Both the position numbers and the translations under genes were made by a program. From an uncultured Verrucomicrobiales bacterium (GTDB lineage Bacteria > Verrucomicrobiota > Verrucomicrobiia > Verrucomicrobiales > Akkermansiaceae): a stretch of DNA of 64,000 bases. This document shows, piece by piece, positions 35,857 to 44,265 of the stretch. The notes under the pieces are model-generated. The model was given only the letters and a program-made list of their open reading frames with translations, was not told where the DNA came from and did no database searches. The stretch spans positions 28,206 through 92,205 of the forward strand of contig CALFBI010000002.1 in the NCBI GenBank assembly GCA_937951675.1, given 5' to 3'. Position 1 is the stretch's first letter, and each line of letters opens with the position of its first letter.

Positions 35857-35931
35857 TGGTGCAGGAGGAGGGACTTGAACCCCCGACCGCCTCGGTGTAA
35901 ACGAGATGCTCTACCACTGAGCTACTCCTGC
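35857..35931 (-). tRNA. tRNA-Val (anticodon TAC), CCA encoded
   Basis: The minus strand from 35931 to 35857 folds as a standard cloverleaf: acceptor GCAGGAG pairing with CTCCTGC, D-stem GCTC/GAGC around AGTGGTA, anticodon stem TCTCG/CGAGG with loop TTTACAC, and T-loop GTTCGAGTC. The anticodon TAC is at 35897-35899 and reads GUN valine codons. Discriminator A and the CCA end are encoded. No other tRNA is next to it. Confidence 0.97.
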
Positions 35932-36033
35932 TTGAGAATACGGGAAGCGAAGAATGGCTAAATCTTGATCTCATGCAAGACATTTAGAGCATAATCACTC
36001 GATTTTTTAGGCTTTTTATCACATCATTCAAAA

Positions 36034-36531
36034 ATGAATTTAGACCCTCAAGAGTCCATTTTATCGGGTTGCTTTGATGTAATCAGAAACTTTGTGATTG
36101 TTCTCCTTTCATTGTCTTGGAGTTGTGTCATTTCCTACTTGGTTGCAAGGGTCTATTCTACCGCTGGGGTAAAGACTTATAGCAGTGGAAGCAGTGTCAT
36201 TTTTAATCCTGAAAACTTCATTGCTCTTGCTGGGATTGCGTTTTCTTTCATCAGTGCTGTTTTTTGCCTCATTGGCTTATACAAACAAAAAATACCTGAT
36301 GCGGTAGCAATGCTTATTGTATGCGTATTTAGCATGCCTACAGGATGGTTAATCGCGATGAGAAAATACCCTGACACTTCGATTCAATGGGAAAAAACAA
36401 TGGGGGTTTCATTTGTTACAGTTGCGATTCCCGCCCTCTTTTACGGTTTCTATATTTGGCTTCGTAAAAGACAATGGGAAAGCGAACTCGCCGCTGTCTA
36501 CAGGGAGAATCACCCCGATAAAGAAGACTAA
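36034..36531 (+). CDS. Four-helix membrane protein of unknown function
   Basis: The 165-residue protein has about four hydrophobic segments (FVIVLLSLSWSCVISYLVA, FIALAGIAFSFISAVFCLIG, AVAMLIVCVFSMPTGWLIA and VTVAIPALFYGFYIWL) and a charged C-terminus. I see no catalytic motif and do not recognise a family. It is followed 43 bp later by the kinase-like unknown gene on the same strand, so the two may be coexpressed. Confidence 0.6.
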   Translation: MNLDPQESILSGCFDVIRNFVIVLLSLSWSCVISYLVARVYSTAGVKTYSSGSSVIFNPENFIALAGIAFSFISAVFCLIGLYKQKIPDAVAMLIVCVFSMPTGWLIAMRKYPDTSIQWEKTMGVSFVTVAIPALFYGFYIWLRKRQWESELAAVYRENHPDKED

Positions 36532-36574
36532 GGAAAAGATCGCCTTTCTTTTTTCTCTCTCTTAAACTGTTATA

Positions 36575-37615
36575 ATGATCAGTCGACGTAAGGTTTTGTA
36601 TGAACCTTCCCCTGCACTTAACCAATATCTGAGCCAGTATCGTCGCCGTTTCGATATTCCTCTCGTTTATGATGAGCTTTTTCGATTCACGGGCTCTATT
36701 CCATACGAGGACCCTAAAGGAAACGAAACACTATGGTTACAAGTGATGTATTCTCCGGAAGTCATGCAAGAGCTCCGGCCCATGCTCACCAAAATCTATG
36801 CGACTTTAAAGATTGGAGGTGATCTTAGCGTTACAGAACACCTAACAGTTGAGCGTATTGATTTTGGAGAATTTGGAAATTCTCGCCCATTCCGGATCCG
36901 AATTACCAACCAGTTCAATGGGAATTCAGATTATTATTATGTTAAAAAAGCTGATGCCTCCAGGCTTTACGGGCTTGAGCTTGAACATATTCTTTCTCCA
37001 AATCGAATTAATTACCTCGTCAATGAAAACACTCTGATAGAAGAGCACATTCCTGGAGTCCCTGGAAATACCTTCATTTCCGAATACCTTCATCACGACC
37101 ATTTGAATAAAGTGCGAGTCGCAAAAGAGTTTGTAAAATTTGCAGAGCGTTCGTTTATTAGATTATTAGGTGATATGAGAACTGTGAACTACGTCGTTGA
37201 TATCACACCAGATTTTGAAGAAATTCAATACCGGGTTCGTGCTATTGACTTTGATCAGCAGTCATATGAGAGAAAAATCGAAGTCTACTATTCACACTTT
37301 TTCGAAGATAATTTTCCCGTGCGAGACATGGCTTTTTCTTTTTTAAACGAAATGACCATCAACCAATATCGAGTTGAAGAAAGAAGTCAAATGAGCCGAC
37401 GTGCTAAGTCTGAACACACCCGCTTGACTGGACTTTTAAGCACCATGCGAAAAGAGATCCTGGCACCTGAGGAACATGTGGTTGAACTCAAAAAAAGCTT
37501 AGGAGAATACCACCAAATATCTGCTTTTGAATCCTGCCGCAGTATGGGGGACCTTACCGCCACCCAAATTCATCTTCTTCTTGAAGATAATAAAAATTAT
37601 GTGCGGCCCCTCTGA
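36575..37615 (+). CDS. Unknown protein with faint protein-kinase-like features
   Basis: This 346-residue soluble protein is not from a family I can name. Several segments are spaced like an APH/protein-kinase fold: YYYVKKADAS (possible ATP-lysine, about residue 126), TLIEEHIPGVPGNTFISEYL (hinge-like), RLLGDMRTVNYVVD (catalytic-loop-like, with Asp and Asn at the right distance) and RVRAIDFDQQ (DFD in place of DFG). No glycine-rich loop is obvious. A Glu/Lys-rich helical tail follows. The kinase reading is tentative, and another fold is quite possible. Confidence 0.6.
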   Translation: MISRRKVLYEPSPALNQYLSQYRRRFDIPLVYDELFRFTGSIPYEDPKGNETLWLQVMYSPEVMQELRPMLTKIYATLKIGGDLSVTEHLTVERIDFGEFGNSRPFRIRITNQFNGNSDYYYVKKADASRLYGLELEHILSPNRINYLVNENTLIEEHIPGVPGNTFISEYLHHDHLNKVRVAKEFVKFAERSFIRLLGDMRTVNYVVDITPDFEEIQYRVRAIDFDQQSYERKIEVYYSHFFEDNFPVRDMAFSFLNEMTINQYRVEERSQMSRRAKSEHTRLTGLLSTMRKEILAPEEHVVELKKSLGEYHQISAFESCRSMGDLTATQIHLLLEDNKNYVRPL

Positions 37616-37652
37616 ATATATAAGACGCTCTCAACAAAGCATATAATACTTA

Positions 37653-37748
37653 AAAGTCCAGAGACCATGGCAACTCAGGACAAGCTACGGCTGCTTCTGT
37701 TAAGACCTGACCGGTTTCACCAGCCTTTGTTCCACAGTCCCTGGAAAG
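37653..37748 (-). ncRNA. ffs: Signal recognition particle RNA, small bacterial (4.5S) type
   Basis: On the minus strand the conserved SRP core reads GGTCAGGTC then T-TAAC-A then GAAGCAGCC. It aligns without gaps to the E. coli 4.5S helix 8 region, where the loop is C-GGAA-G. The flanks close: CCAGGGACTGTGG (37732-37744) pairs over 13 positions, including G-U pairs, with CCATGGTCTCTGG (37658-37670). A short T stretch follows at the 3' end. This RNA binds Ffh to target nascent membrane proteins. The exact ends are estimates. It fills the gap between two plus-strand genes. Confidence 0.88.
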
Positions 37749-37833
37749 CGAAGGTTTATCAATTTTGCAAATTTATCAATAGAGAAATGTAGACTGAATC
37801 GATTCTTTTTGTTTCACTTCCCCTAACTATTTT

Positions 37834-39096
37834 ATGAAGCAGCAGCTTTTATCCTCCCCGGTCTTTCAAATGGCGGTTGAACAATTTGAAAGAGTCGCCG
37901 ATTTCCTAGAACTCGATGAAGAAATTCGCGAGCGCACCAAATGGCCAAAGCGCATTATTAGTTTCAGCATGCCGGTGCGTCTTGATAATGGCAAAATAGA
38001 AGTCTTTACTGGTCATCGAGTCCAGCACCACTTGTCTCGAGGGCCCGTAAAAGGGGGCCTCCGCTTTCACCCACATGTTGATGTAGGAGAGGTCGGAGCT
38101 CTTGCAATGTGGATGAATTGGAAATGTGCTCTGATGGAACTGCCTTTTGGGGGAGGAAAGGGGGGAATTACCTGTAACCCTCGCGAAATGAGCCAAGGAG
38201 AACTTGAGCGACTCACCCGTCGCTTTGCCTCAGAAATAGCTCCTTTCATTGGGCCTGAAATAGATGTCATGGCTCCTGATATTGGAACCAACGAGCAAAC
38301 GATGGCTTGGATTCTCGACGTTTATTCTACTCAAAAGGGGCACCTTGTCCCAAGTGTCATCACAGGTAAACCTGTTGCCTTACAAGGTTCAAAAGGCCGA
38401 ACGGAAGCCACTGGCCATGGGGTGGCCTTTTTAGCCTCCCGGGCTTTGTCAAAAATAGGCGCCAATCCCCAAGAAGCAAACGCTGTCATCCAAGGCTTTG
38501 GTAATGTAGGCTTTTATGCGGCAAAAACATTACATAGCTATGGAGTTCGTATTTCTGGAGTTTCCGATATCACGGGTGCTATTTGGAGCGATGAAGGTCT
38601 CGATCCCGACGAAGTCCAAAAACACGTGAAAAACACGGGAGGAGTCAAAGGGTTTAAAGGTTCTCAACCTGTTGATCCTGAATTACTTTTAATCCAAGAA
38701 TGTGATATTCTCATTCCTGCTGCTCTTGAGCGAGTCATTCACAAGGACAACGCTCCTCTCTTAAAATGTAAAATTTTAGCAGAAGGAGCTAATGGTCCAA
38801 CCACTCCGGAAGCTGATTTAATCATTGAGAAGCGAAACGATATTTTTCTTATTCCTGATATCCTATGCAATGCTGGAGGAGTCACGGTTTCCTACTTTGA
38901 ATGGGTCCAAAATCTACAGCGTTTCAGCTGGTCTCGTCACGAAGTGCTTTCCAAATTAGAAACACGTTTACAAAAAGCCTTCGATAAGGTGTTAAATTTC
39001 GCAAAATACCGTAAATGTTCTCATCGAATTGCAGCTCTTTCGCTTGGTATTAAAGAGGTTGCAGACGTGAAACAACAACGCGGCCTTTTCCCGTAA
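37834..39096 (+). CDS. gdhA: Glutamate dehydrogenase (Glu/Leu/Phe/Val dehydrogenase family)
   Basis: The 420-residue protein has the substrate-binding and catalytic motifs GPVKGGLRFHP, ALMELPFGGGKGGI, and VMAPDIGTNEQTMAWILD, then the nucleotide-binding QGFGNVGFYAAKTL and AEGANGPTTPEAD. This matches the hexameric GDH subgroup of about 420 residues. It interconverts glutamate and 2-oxoglutarate plus ammonia. Cofactor choice was not determined. mgsA follows 18 bp downstream, so the two genes may be cotranscribed. Confidence 0.93.
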   Translation: MKQQLLSSPVFQMAVEQFERVADFLELDEEIRERTKWPKRIISFSMPVRLDNGKIEVFTGHRVQHHLSRGPVKGGLRFHPHVDVGEVGALAMWMNWKCALMELPFGGGKGGITCNPREMSQGELERLTRRFASEIAPFIGPEIDVMAPDIGTNEQTMAWILDVYSTQKGHLVPSVITGKPVALQGSKGRTEATGHGVAFLASRALSKIGANPQEANAVIQGFGNVGFYAAKTLHSYGVRISGVSDITGAIWSDEGLDPDEVQKHVKNTGGVKGFKGSQPVDPELLLIQECDILIPAALERVIHKDNAPLLKCKILAEGANGPTTPEADLIIEKRNDIFLIPDILCNAGGVTVSYFEWVQNLQRFSWSRHEVLSKLETRLQKAFDKVLNFAKYRKCSHRIAALSLGIKEVADVKQQRGLFP

Positions 39097-39114
39097 AGCC
39101 CTCTTAAAAAAGTA

Positions 39115-39567
39115 ATGACACCTAAAGATCTTGCCCTCGTGGCACATGATGGGAAAAAAGATGAGCTCTTAGCATGGGCCAAGAAACATCTTTCGACCCT
39201 TAAAAAGCATCGTCTCTATGCGACCGGAACGACGGGTTCTCTCTTAAAATCGGAATTAGGGCTCGAGGTCCATTCTTTTAAAAGTGGACCTCTAGGAGGT
39301 GATATGCAAATCGGGGCTTTTATTGCAGAAGATAAAATCAACGCTCTCATCTTTTTCTGGGACCCTTTGGAATCACAACCTCATGACCCTGATGTGAAAG
39401 CCTTACTTAGAATTTCAGTTGTTTGGAATATTCCCTTTGCAACAAATCCTGCCTCCGCTGATTACATGATTACTTCTCCTTATTTCGATAAAGAATATGA
39501 GGAAAAAACTCCGGATTTTACAGAGCATCTTCAACGTTTTGATCACGACCGTCAGCGAGACGAGTGA
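39115..39567 (+). CDS. mgsA: Methylglyoxal synthase
   Basis: The 150-residue protein has the MgsA pattern: LALVAHDGKKDELLAWA at the N-terminus, YATGTTGSLL (phosphate binding), the family hallmark KSGPLGGDMQIGA containing the catalytic Asp, and FFWDPLESQPHDPDVKALLR. It converts dihydroxyacetone phosphate to methylglyoxal, a bypass under phosphate limitation. A VOC protein that might detoxify the product is at 29042. The last 16 bp overlap the end of the convergent feoC-like gene. Confidence 0.96.
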   Translation: MTPKDLALVAHDGKKDELLAWAKKHLSTLKKHRLYATGTTGSLLKSELGLEVHSFKSGPLGGDMQIGAFIAEDKINALIFFWDPLESQPHDPDVKALLRISVVWNIPFATNPASADYMITSPYFDKEYEEKTPDFTEHLQRFDHDRQRDE

Positions 39568-39698
39568 TCATGTTTCTTGGTGTCACAACCACAGCTTTTT
39601 CCACAAGAAGAACTCTTCTTTTTTTTCACTAAGGAAGCCACCAAAATACAAAGAGTCATACTCACTATGAGTAAGGTTATAATTAATTGAGCCGACAT
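39552..39698 (-). CDS. FeoB-associated small Cys-rich membrane protein
   Basis: From the ATG at 39698 the product has 48 residues: one membrane helix (LIITLLIVSMTLCILVASLV), a lysine cluster, then SSSCGKSCGCDTKKHDH with three cysteines and histidines. This is the layout of the FeoB-associated Cys-rich proteins that take the FeoC position. It lies 7 bp after the feoB stop. It probably assists ferrous iron transport or binds Fe or a cofactor at the membrane. Its 3' end overlaps mgsA. Confidence 0.82.
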   Translation of the reverse strand: MSAQLIITLLIVSMTLCILVASLVKKKKSSSCGKSCGCDTKKHDHSSR

Positions 39699-39705
39699 TG
39701 TTATC

Positions 39706-41589
39706 TTATAATAATGAAACAATTTGAAAGGTAAGAAAAGCGGCAATATAAGCAAAAAAGCTCATTCCAAAAAGTTGCCCCAAAGCTAATTTCCAAGATT
39801 TTGTCTCTCCCTTTACCACCGCAGTAGTAGGGAGACATTGAAGCGCGTAAATATAAAATACGAGCAGAGAAAGAATCGAAGCTAAAGTAAAAACAGGGCG
39901 ACCATCTGGCCATTTAGCTGCTTGAAGACGGTTTCTAAGGGTCTCACTGTCTTCCTCATCTTCGACCGCATAACTCACGCTCATCGACGAATTAAAGACC
40001 TCACGTGCTGCGAAAGAAGCGAGCACCGCTGTTCCAATGCGCCCATCCCAGCCCAGTGGCTTTACAACGGGCTCGATAAAGTTTCCAGCTCGCCCAAGAA
40101 GACTATACTCGTGCTGGCTCATTTCACTTTCTTCAGGAACTTTAGGGAATGATTCTAAAGCCCATAATAAGATAGAAATTCCTAAGATCAACGTTCCTGC
40201 TTTTTTCAAAAAAGCCATCCCTTTCTCCGCAACATGTCTCCATACAAAACTCAAATCAGGCCATCGATAAGGAGGGAGCTCCAACATAAAAGGAACGGTA
40301 TCATCTTCACCAAAACGCGAGCGCAAAAGGCGTGCTGCAATAAGGGCGGTAATGGTTCCTAAAGCATAAATACCAAACATCACCCAAGTTTGATGATTCA
40401 AATTTGAGAGTAACAAAGGAACTAGCAAAAGATACACAGGTAATCGAGCACTGCAGCTAGTCCAAGGAAGAACCATCATTGTAGCTAAGCGTTCTTTGGC
40501 GCTTGGAATACTACGAGTCGCCATGATTCCAGGAATCGCGCAGGCATAACCAGAGAGCATCGGAAGAAAAGATTTACCACTTAATTTGGCAGTTCCCATC
40601 ACTCGATCCATCAAAAAAGCAGCTCTTGAGAGATATCCACTTCCTTCCAGAAGAGCTATAAAGAAAAAAAGGATCAGAATCTGAGGAAGAAAAACAACCA
40701 CTCCCCCAACTCCTCCTATCATCCCATCAATAATTAAATCTCTTAAAACCCCGGCGGGCATTAATTGAGTCACTTTATCACTCAATAAGCCAAATAACCC
40801 TTCAATCCAATCCATGGGATATCCTGCGTATTTAAAAATACTCCAGAAAATACCAAACATAATACTAGCTAATAACACCCAACCAAAGAAAGGGTGAAGC
40901 GCTACCGCATCAATTCGGTCATTCCATTTCATATTGCCATTTGTTTCACGGCGAATTGATTCTTTCCCAATCATCTTCGCACGAGAAAGGCGTTTTTCCT
41001 CTGCTTCTTTATTTTCTAAATCTTGCAGAGAATTGATTTCTGAAATGATATTTTTAGAACAGTGAGGAAAAGGAAGGCGAATTGATTGCTTTAACTCTGT
41101 CAGACCTTTTTTACTGTTAGCCTGGCAAGGAACTACTGGTATTCCAAGTTCGTCTGATAAAATATCAGGAGCAAATCGAACTCCACTTTTTTCAGCTTCA
41201 TCAACCATATTCAAAACTAAAACCACTGGTATTTTAGTATCTATTATTTGATGAACAAGATGAAGCTGTCGTTCTAGACTTTTAGCATCTGTAACACATA
41301 AAATGAGATCTGGTTTTGACTCATTTTCTTGAGTTCCAATTAACGTTTGAGAAGTTACAAGCTCATCATCAGACTTAGGAGAGAGGGAATAAGTTCCAGG
41401 AAGATCTATTAATTCCATTTTTTGCCCATGAGGCGTATAGAAAGATCCAGTTACTTTTGATACTGTAACTCCTGTGAAATTTCCAATTTTCTGATTCGAT
41501 CCGGTAAGAGCATTAAAAAGAGTTGTTTTACCAACATTCGGAAAACCTACTAACGCAACTCTTGGTAACGTCTCATCTGACACACTCAT
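39706..41589 (-). CDS. feoB: Ferrous iron transport protein FeoB
   Basis: The 627-residue protein has an N-terminal G domain with G1 VGFPNVGKTTLFNALTG, G2 GNFTGVTV, G3 LIDLPGTYSLSP and G4 VLNMVDEAE. The C-terminal part is a multi-helix Gate domain with ARLPVYLLLVPLL and YACAIPGIMATRSIP. FeoB imports Fe(II) across the inner membrane. It is about 100-150 residues shorter than E. coli FeoB, within the range of many bacterial versions. It sits in the feoA-feoB-Cys-rich operon. Confidence 0.95.
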   Translation of the reverse strand: MSVSDETLPRVALVGFPNVGKTTLFNALTGSNQKIGNFTGVTVSKVTGSFYTPHGQKMELIDLPGTYSLSPKSDDELVTSQTLIGTQENESKPDLILCVTDAKSLERQLHLVHQIIDTKIPVVLVLNMVDEAEKSGVRFAPDILSDELGIPVVPCQANSKKGLTELKQSIRLPFPHCSKNIISEINSLQDLENKEAEEKRLSRAKMIGKESIRRETNGNMKWNDRIDAVALHPFFGWVLLASIMFGIFWSIFKYAGYPMDWIEGLFGLLSDKVTQLMPAGVLRDLIIDGMIGGVGGVVVFLPQILILFFFIALLEGSGYLSRAAFLMDRVMGTAKLSGKSFLPMLSGYACAIPGIMATRSIPSAKERLATMMVLPWTSCSARLPVYLLLVPLLLSNLNHQTWVMFGIYALGTITALIAARLLRSRFGEDDTVPFMLELPPYRWPDLSFVWRHVAEKGMAFLKKAGTLILGISILLWALESFPKVPEESEMSQHEYSLLGRAGNFIEPVVKPLGWDGRIGTAVLASFAAREVFNSSMSVSYAVEDEEDSETLRNRLQAAKWPDGRPVFTLASILSLLVFYIYALQCLPTTAVVKGETKSWKLALGQLFGMSFFAYIAAFLTFQIVSLL

Positions 41590-41592
41590 TTT

Positions 41593-41847
41593 TCAGTTTA
41601 ATGGAGCAACGGTAATATGTTCCGCTAATTTTTTACTCAAAGCCAAACGTGTTCCACAAAGGGTGCAAATCAAATTTCTTCCATTTGAAATTTTACGAAT
41701 TCTCATTTCTTCGCAAAATCCAATTTCTCTTAATTGCTGACAAACTTGACTTGATAAAGCTTTGATTTGAAATTCACAACCCACTTCAGCCTGTGACAAA
41801 GTCAGGGCTGAATCAATTTCAATTGAATGGGCGTTAAGTAAACTCAC
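41593..41847 (-). CDS. feoA: FeoA, SH3-like partner of FeoB
   Basis: The 84-residue protein starts at a GTG. It has the FeoA SH3-like fold pattern LTLSQAEVGCEFQIKAL, QQLREIGFCEEMRIRK and GTRLALSKKLAEHITV. It is a short cytoplasmic protein that supports FeoB activity. The stop is 3 bp before feoB. The first codon lies 90 bp from divergent trpS. No Fur box was found by eye in that gap. Confidence 0.88.
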   Translation of the reverse strand: MSLLNAHSIEIDSALTLSQAEVGCEFQIKALSSQVCQQLREIGFCEEMRIRKISNGRNLICTLCGTRLALSKKLAEHITVAPLN

Positions 41848-41937
41848 GTGCTCAACTTAATTCTATTGAGACTCGTTTGCAATAAGGAATTTTGCTGTTT
41901 CTTGACAGTCTCGCTCGAAGAGGCACATTTCTTGGTT

Positions 41938-42906
41938 ATGCGTATTTTAACAGGCTTACAACCAAGTGGCCGACTTCATGTTGGAAATTTCTTCGGTGCG
42001 ATGGAACCTGCAGTGAAGCTGCAAGAAGAAGGTGAGGCCTTTTATTTCATTGCTGATTACCATGCAATGACCTCCACACATGATCCTAAAATACTTAAAA
42101 ACAATGTTTTAGATTTATCTATTGATTTTTTAGCCTGTGGCCTTGATCCCAAAAAAGCTTTCTTTTACCGCCAAAGTGCCGTTCCTGAAGTAAACGAATT
42201 AGCATGGATCCTTTCCACTGTTTGTCCGATGGGACTTCTTGAAAGGTGTCATTCTTATAAAGACAAAGTCGCAAATGGACTCGCTGCGAATCATGCTCTT
42301 TTTGCTTATCCAGCTCTTATGGCTGCTGATATTCTACTTTATGACGCAAATGTTGTCCCTGTCGGAGAGGATCAAAAACAACATCTAGAGGTGACACGGG
42401 ATCTTGCAGGTAAAATAAATGATCGGTATGGTGAAAACACTCTCATTTTGCCTGAAGTTAGAATTCGTGAAAAATCAGCTAAAGTTCCAGGACTTGACGG
42501 ACAAAAAATGAGTAAAAGCTATGACAACACGATTCCTATTTTCGGAGATGAAAAGGGGACTCGTAAACTCATCATGAAAAAAATCGCGACGGATTCTACA
42601 CCGATGGAAGATCCAAAGCCTATTGAAAATTCCGTATTACTTGATCTCTTCCATCTATTTGCAAGCGAAGAACGTTATCAAGAAATGATTAGTGATCACC
42701 AAAAAGGAGGAAAAGGGTATGGTCACTTTAAACAAGAGCTATTTGATGCCTATTGGAGCTATTTTGAGCCGTTAAGGGCTAAACGCCTCGAGATAGAGAA
42801 TCATTTAGACTATGTGCAGCAAGTGCTCGATGAAGGGGCTCAGAAAGCTCGTGAAGAGGCTTCTTTAGTTTTGACCCGTGTTCGCGCTGCTGTTGGGTTG
42901 AGTTAA
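41938..42906 (+). CDS. trpS: Tryptophanyl-tRNA synthetase
   Basis: The 322-residue protein begins MRILTGLQPSGRLHVGNFFG, the N-terminal HIGH-type motif of TrpRS, and has DGQKMSKSYDNTIP as KMSKS motif. HSYKDKVANGLAANHALFAYP and VGEDQKQHLEVTRDLA match the tryptophan and dimer regions. It charges tRNA-Trp. The longer frame from 41848 was rejected because the signature begins immediately after the ATG at 41938. It is the first of ten consecutive plus-strand genes. Confidence 0.96.
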   Translation: MRILTGLQPSGRLHVGNFFGAMEPAVKLQEEGEAFYFIADYHAMTSTHDPKILKNNVLDLSIDFLACGLDPKKAFFYRQSAVPEVNELAWILSTVCPMGLLERCHSYKDKVANGLAANHALFAYPALMAADILLYDANVVPVGEDQKQHLEVTRDLAGKINDRYGENTLILPEVRIREKSAKVPGLDGQKMSKSYDNTIPIFGDEKGTRKLIMKKIATDSTPMEDPKPIENSVLLDLFHLFASEERYQEMISDHQKGGKGYGHFKQELFDAYWSYFEPLRAKRLEIENHLDYVQQVLDEGAQKAREEASLVLTRVRAAVGLS

Positions 42907-43136
42907 GCAAACTTTTTAACATCTTTATTTAAGAATGAACTTTTTAAAGGAACCATCTCTTCTTCTTAATCATGTTAACAAAACCTTTTATTTAATATAA
43001 ATAGTTTATTATTAATAAGTTAACTCTGTTTATATTATGGTTAATAAACAGGGTCAGAGCTTCGAAGAAAGAGGCTTTTACCTTTTATTAAAAAAGAATG
43101 CGCAATTTACTCACCACTTATTAACACCTTATCATC
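42907..43136. other. AT-rich intergenic region, candidate replication-origin segment
   Basis: About 230 bp between trpS and ribD, clearly AT-rich with repeated TTAA words (GTTAAC at 42974 and 43019, TTATTAAC-like words near 43039-43049 and 43118). It lies where G/C skew and gene direction change and 1.1 kb before the first parS site. I found no canonical TTATCCACA DnaA box here, so an origin is only a hypothesis. It presumably also holds the ribD promoter. Confidence 0.35.
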
Positions 43137-44177
43137 ATGTTTCATCAAGAGACCCAAGCTGACCGGAAATGGATGCAGCTTGCGATTGCAGAAGCAAAAA
43201 AGGGACTAGGTCTTACAAGTCCTAATCCTCCGGTAGGTTGTGTTCTTGTGAGAGAAGGAAAACTTCTTTCTAAAGGTTGGCATCACGGAGATGGATTACC
43301 GCATGCAGAACGAGTTGCGATTGCGGCATCCGAAAATGAAAGTTTATTAGGATCAACAGCTTATGTAACTCTTGAACCTTGTTCGAGTCATGGAAGAACA
43401 GGTGCTTGCACGGATGCTTTGATTCAAAAAGGAATTAAAAAAGTGATCTACGGAGCAACAGATCCGCATTTATCACATTCAGGAAAAGCGGATTTAATTT
43501 TGAAGAAATCGCAAATAGAAGTTCAATCTGGATGTTGCAAAAAAGAATGTGAGGAGCTCATTCGTCCTTTTTCTAAAGTTCAAAGAACAGGTCTTCCTTG
43601 GGTGACTTTGAAATTGGCAATGAGTTTAGATGGAAATTTAACACGCCCTAAAAAGGAAGGTTCTTGGTTGTCTTCAAAAGAATCTTTAATCGATGTTCAC
43701 CATTTACGCTCTGAAGTAGATGCTATTATCACTAGCGGTAAAACAGCTCGTGAAGATCACTGTTCTTTAACAATCCGTCATGTAGAAATGAAAAAAGGAA
43801 AATTACAGCCTTGGAGGGTCATTTTATCAAATGGTGGATCTCTTCCTGAAGACCTTCCTTTATTTAAGGATCAATTTTCGTCTCGAACTTTAGTTTACCA
43901 GAAAATTTCTTTAGAAAAAACGTTGAGAGAACTTGTTCGAGAAAGAGGAGTTAACCATGTTTTATTAGAATGTGGAGGAGAACTTGCTGCTGCTTTTTTA
44001 GAAGAAGGGTATTTAGATGAACTTGTGATTTATCTTTGCCCGATGCTAACAGGGCAAAACTCTCCCGCAATAGGGGGAAAGGGGATTCAAGAATTGAAGG
44101 ATCGATTTAAGCTTCATCAACTTCAGTATACAAAGATAGGAAATGATATGAAGTTAAGAGGGCTTTTAAGACCTTGA
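43137..44177 (+). CDS. ribD: Bifunctional riboflavin biosynthesis protein RibD
   Basis: The 346-residue protein has an N-terminal deaminase domain with Zn ligands in LPHAERVAI and LEPCSSHGRTGACTDAL, and SPNPPVGCVLVREG before them. The C-terminal reductase domain includes VTLKLAMSLDGNL, ITSGKTAREDHCSLTIR and LLECGGELAAAFLEEG. RibD deaminates and reduces the pyrimidine intermediate of riboflavin synthesis. The rest of the rib pathway is not in the window. It precedes the first parS site by 22 bp. Confidence 0.95.
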   Translation: MFHQETQADRKWMQLAIAEAKKGLGLTSPNPPVGCVLVREGKLLSKGWHHGDGLPHAERVAIAASENESLLGSTAYVTLEPCSSHGRTGACTDALIQKGIKKVIYGATDPHLSHSGKADLILKKSQIEVQSGCCKKECEELIRPFSKVQRTGLPWVTLKLAMSLDGNLTRPKKEGSWLSSKESLIDVHHLRSEVDAIITSGKTAREDHCSLTIRHVEMKKGKLQPWRVILSNGGSLPEDLPLFKDQFSSRTLVYQKISLEKTLRELVRERGVNHVLLECGGELAAAFLEEGYLDELVIYLCPMLTGQNSPAIGGKGIQELKDRFKLHQLQYTKIGNDMKLRGLLRP

Positions 44178-44198
44178 GGACATAATTAATTTTATTAA

Positions 44199-44214
44199 TG
44201 TTCCACGTGGAACA
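44199..44214. other. parS-like centromere site, intergenic
   Basis: TGTTCCACGTGGAACA is a perfect 16-bp palindrome, matching the bacterial parS consensus TGTTNCACGTGNAACA at every fixed position. ParB binds such sites near the chromosome origin. It lies between ribD and mnmG. Confidence 0.9.
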
Positions 44215-44265
44215 GCACCTTTCACTTGAGTTTAAAGTCTTCCTGAGGCTTTTTAGCGGTATCTT

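Noticed and set aside
35780..35983. N-terminal extension of the SH3 lipoprotein gene
   Set aside because: It would read through the tRNA-Val gene and bury the lipoprotein signal.
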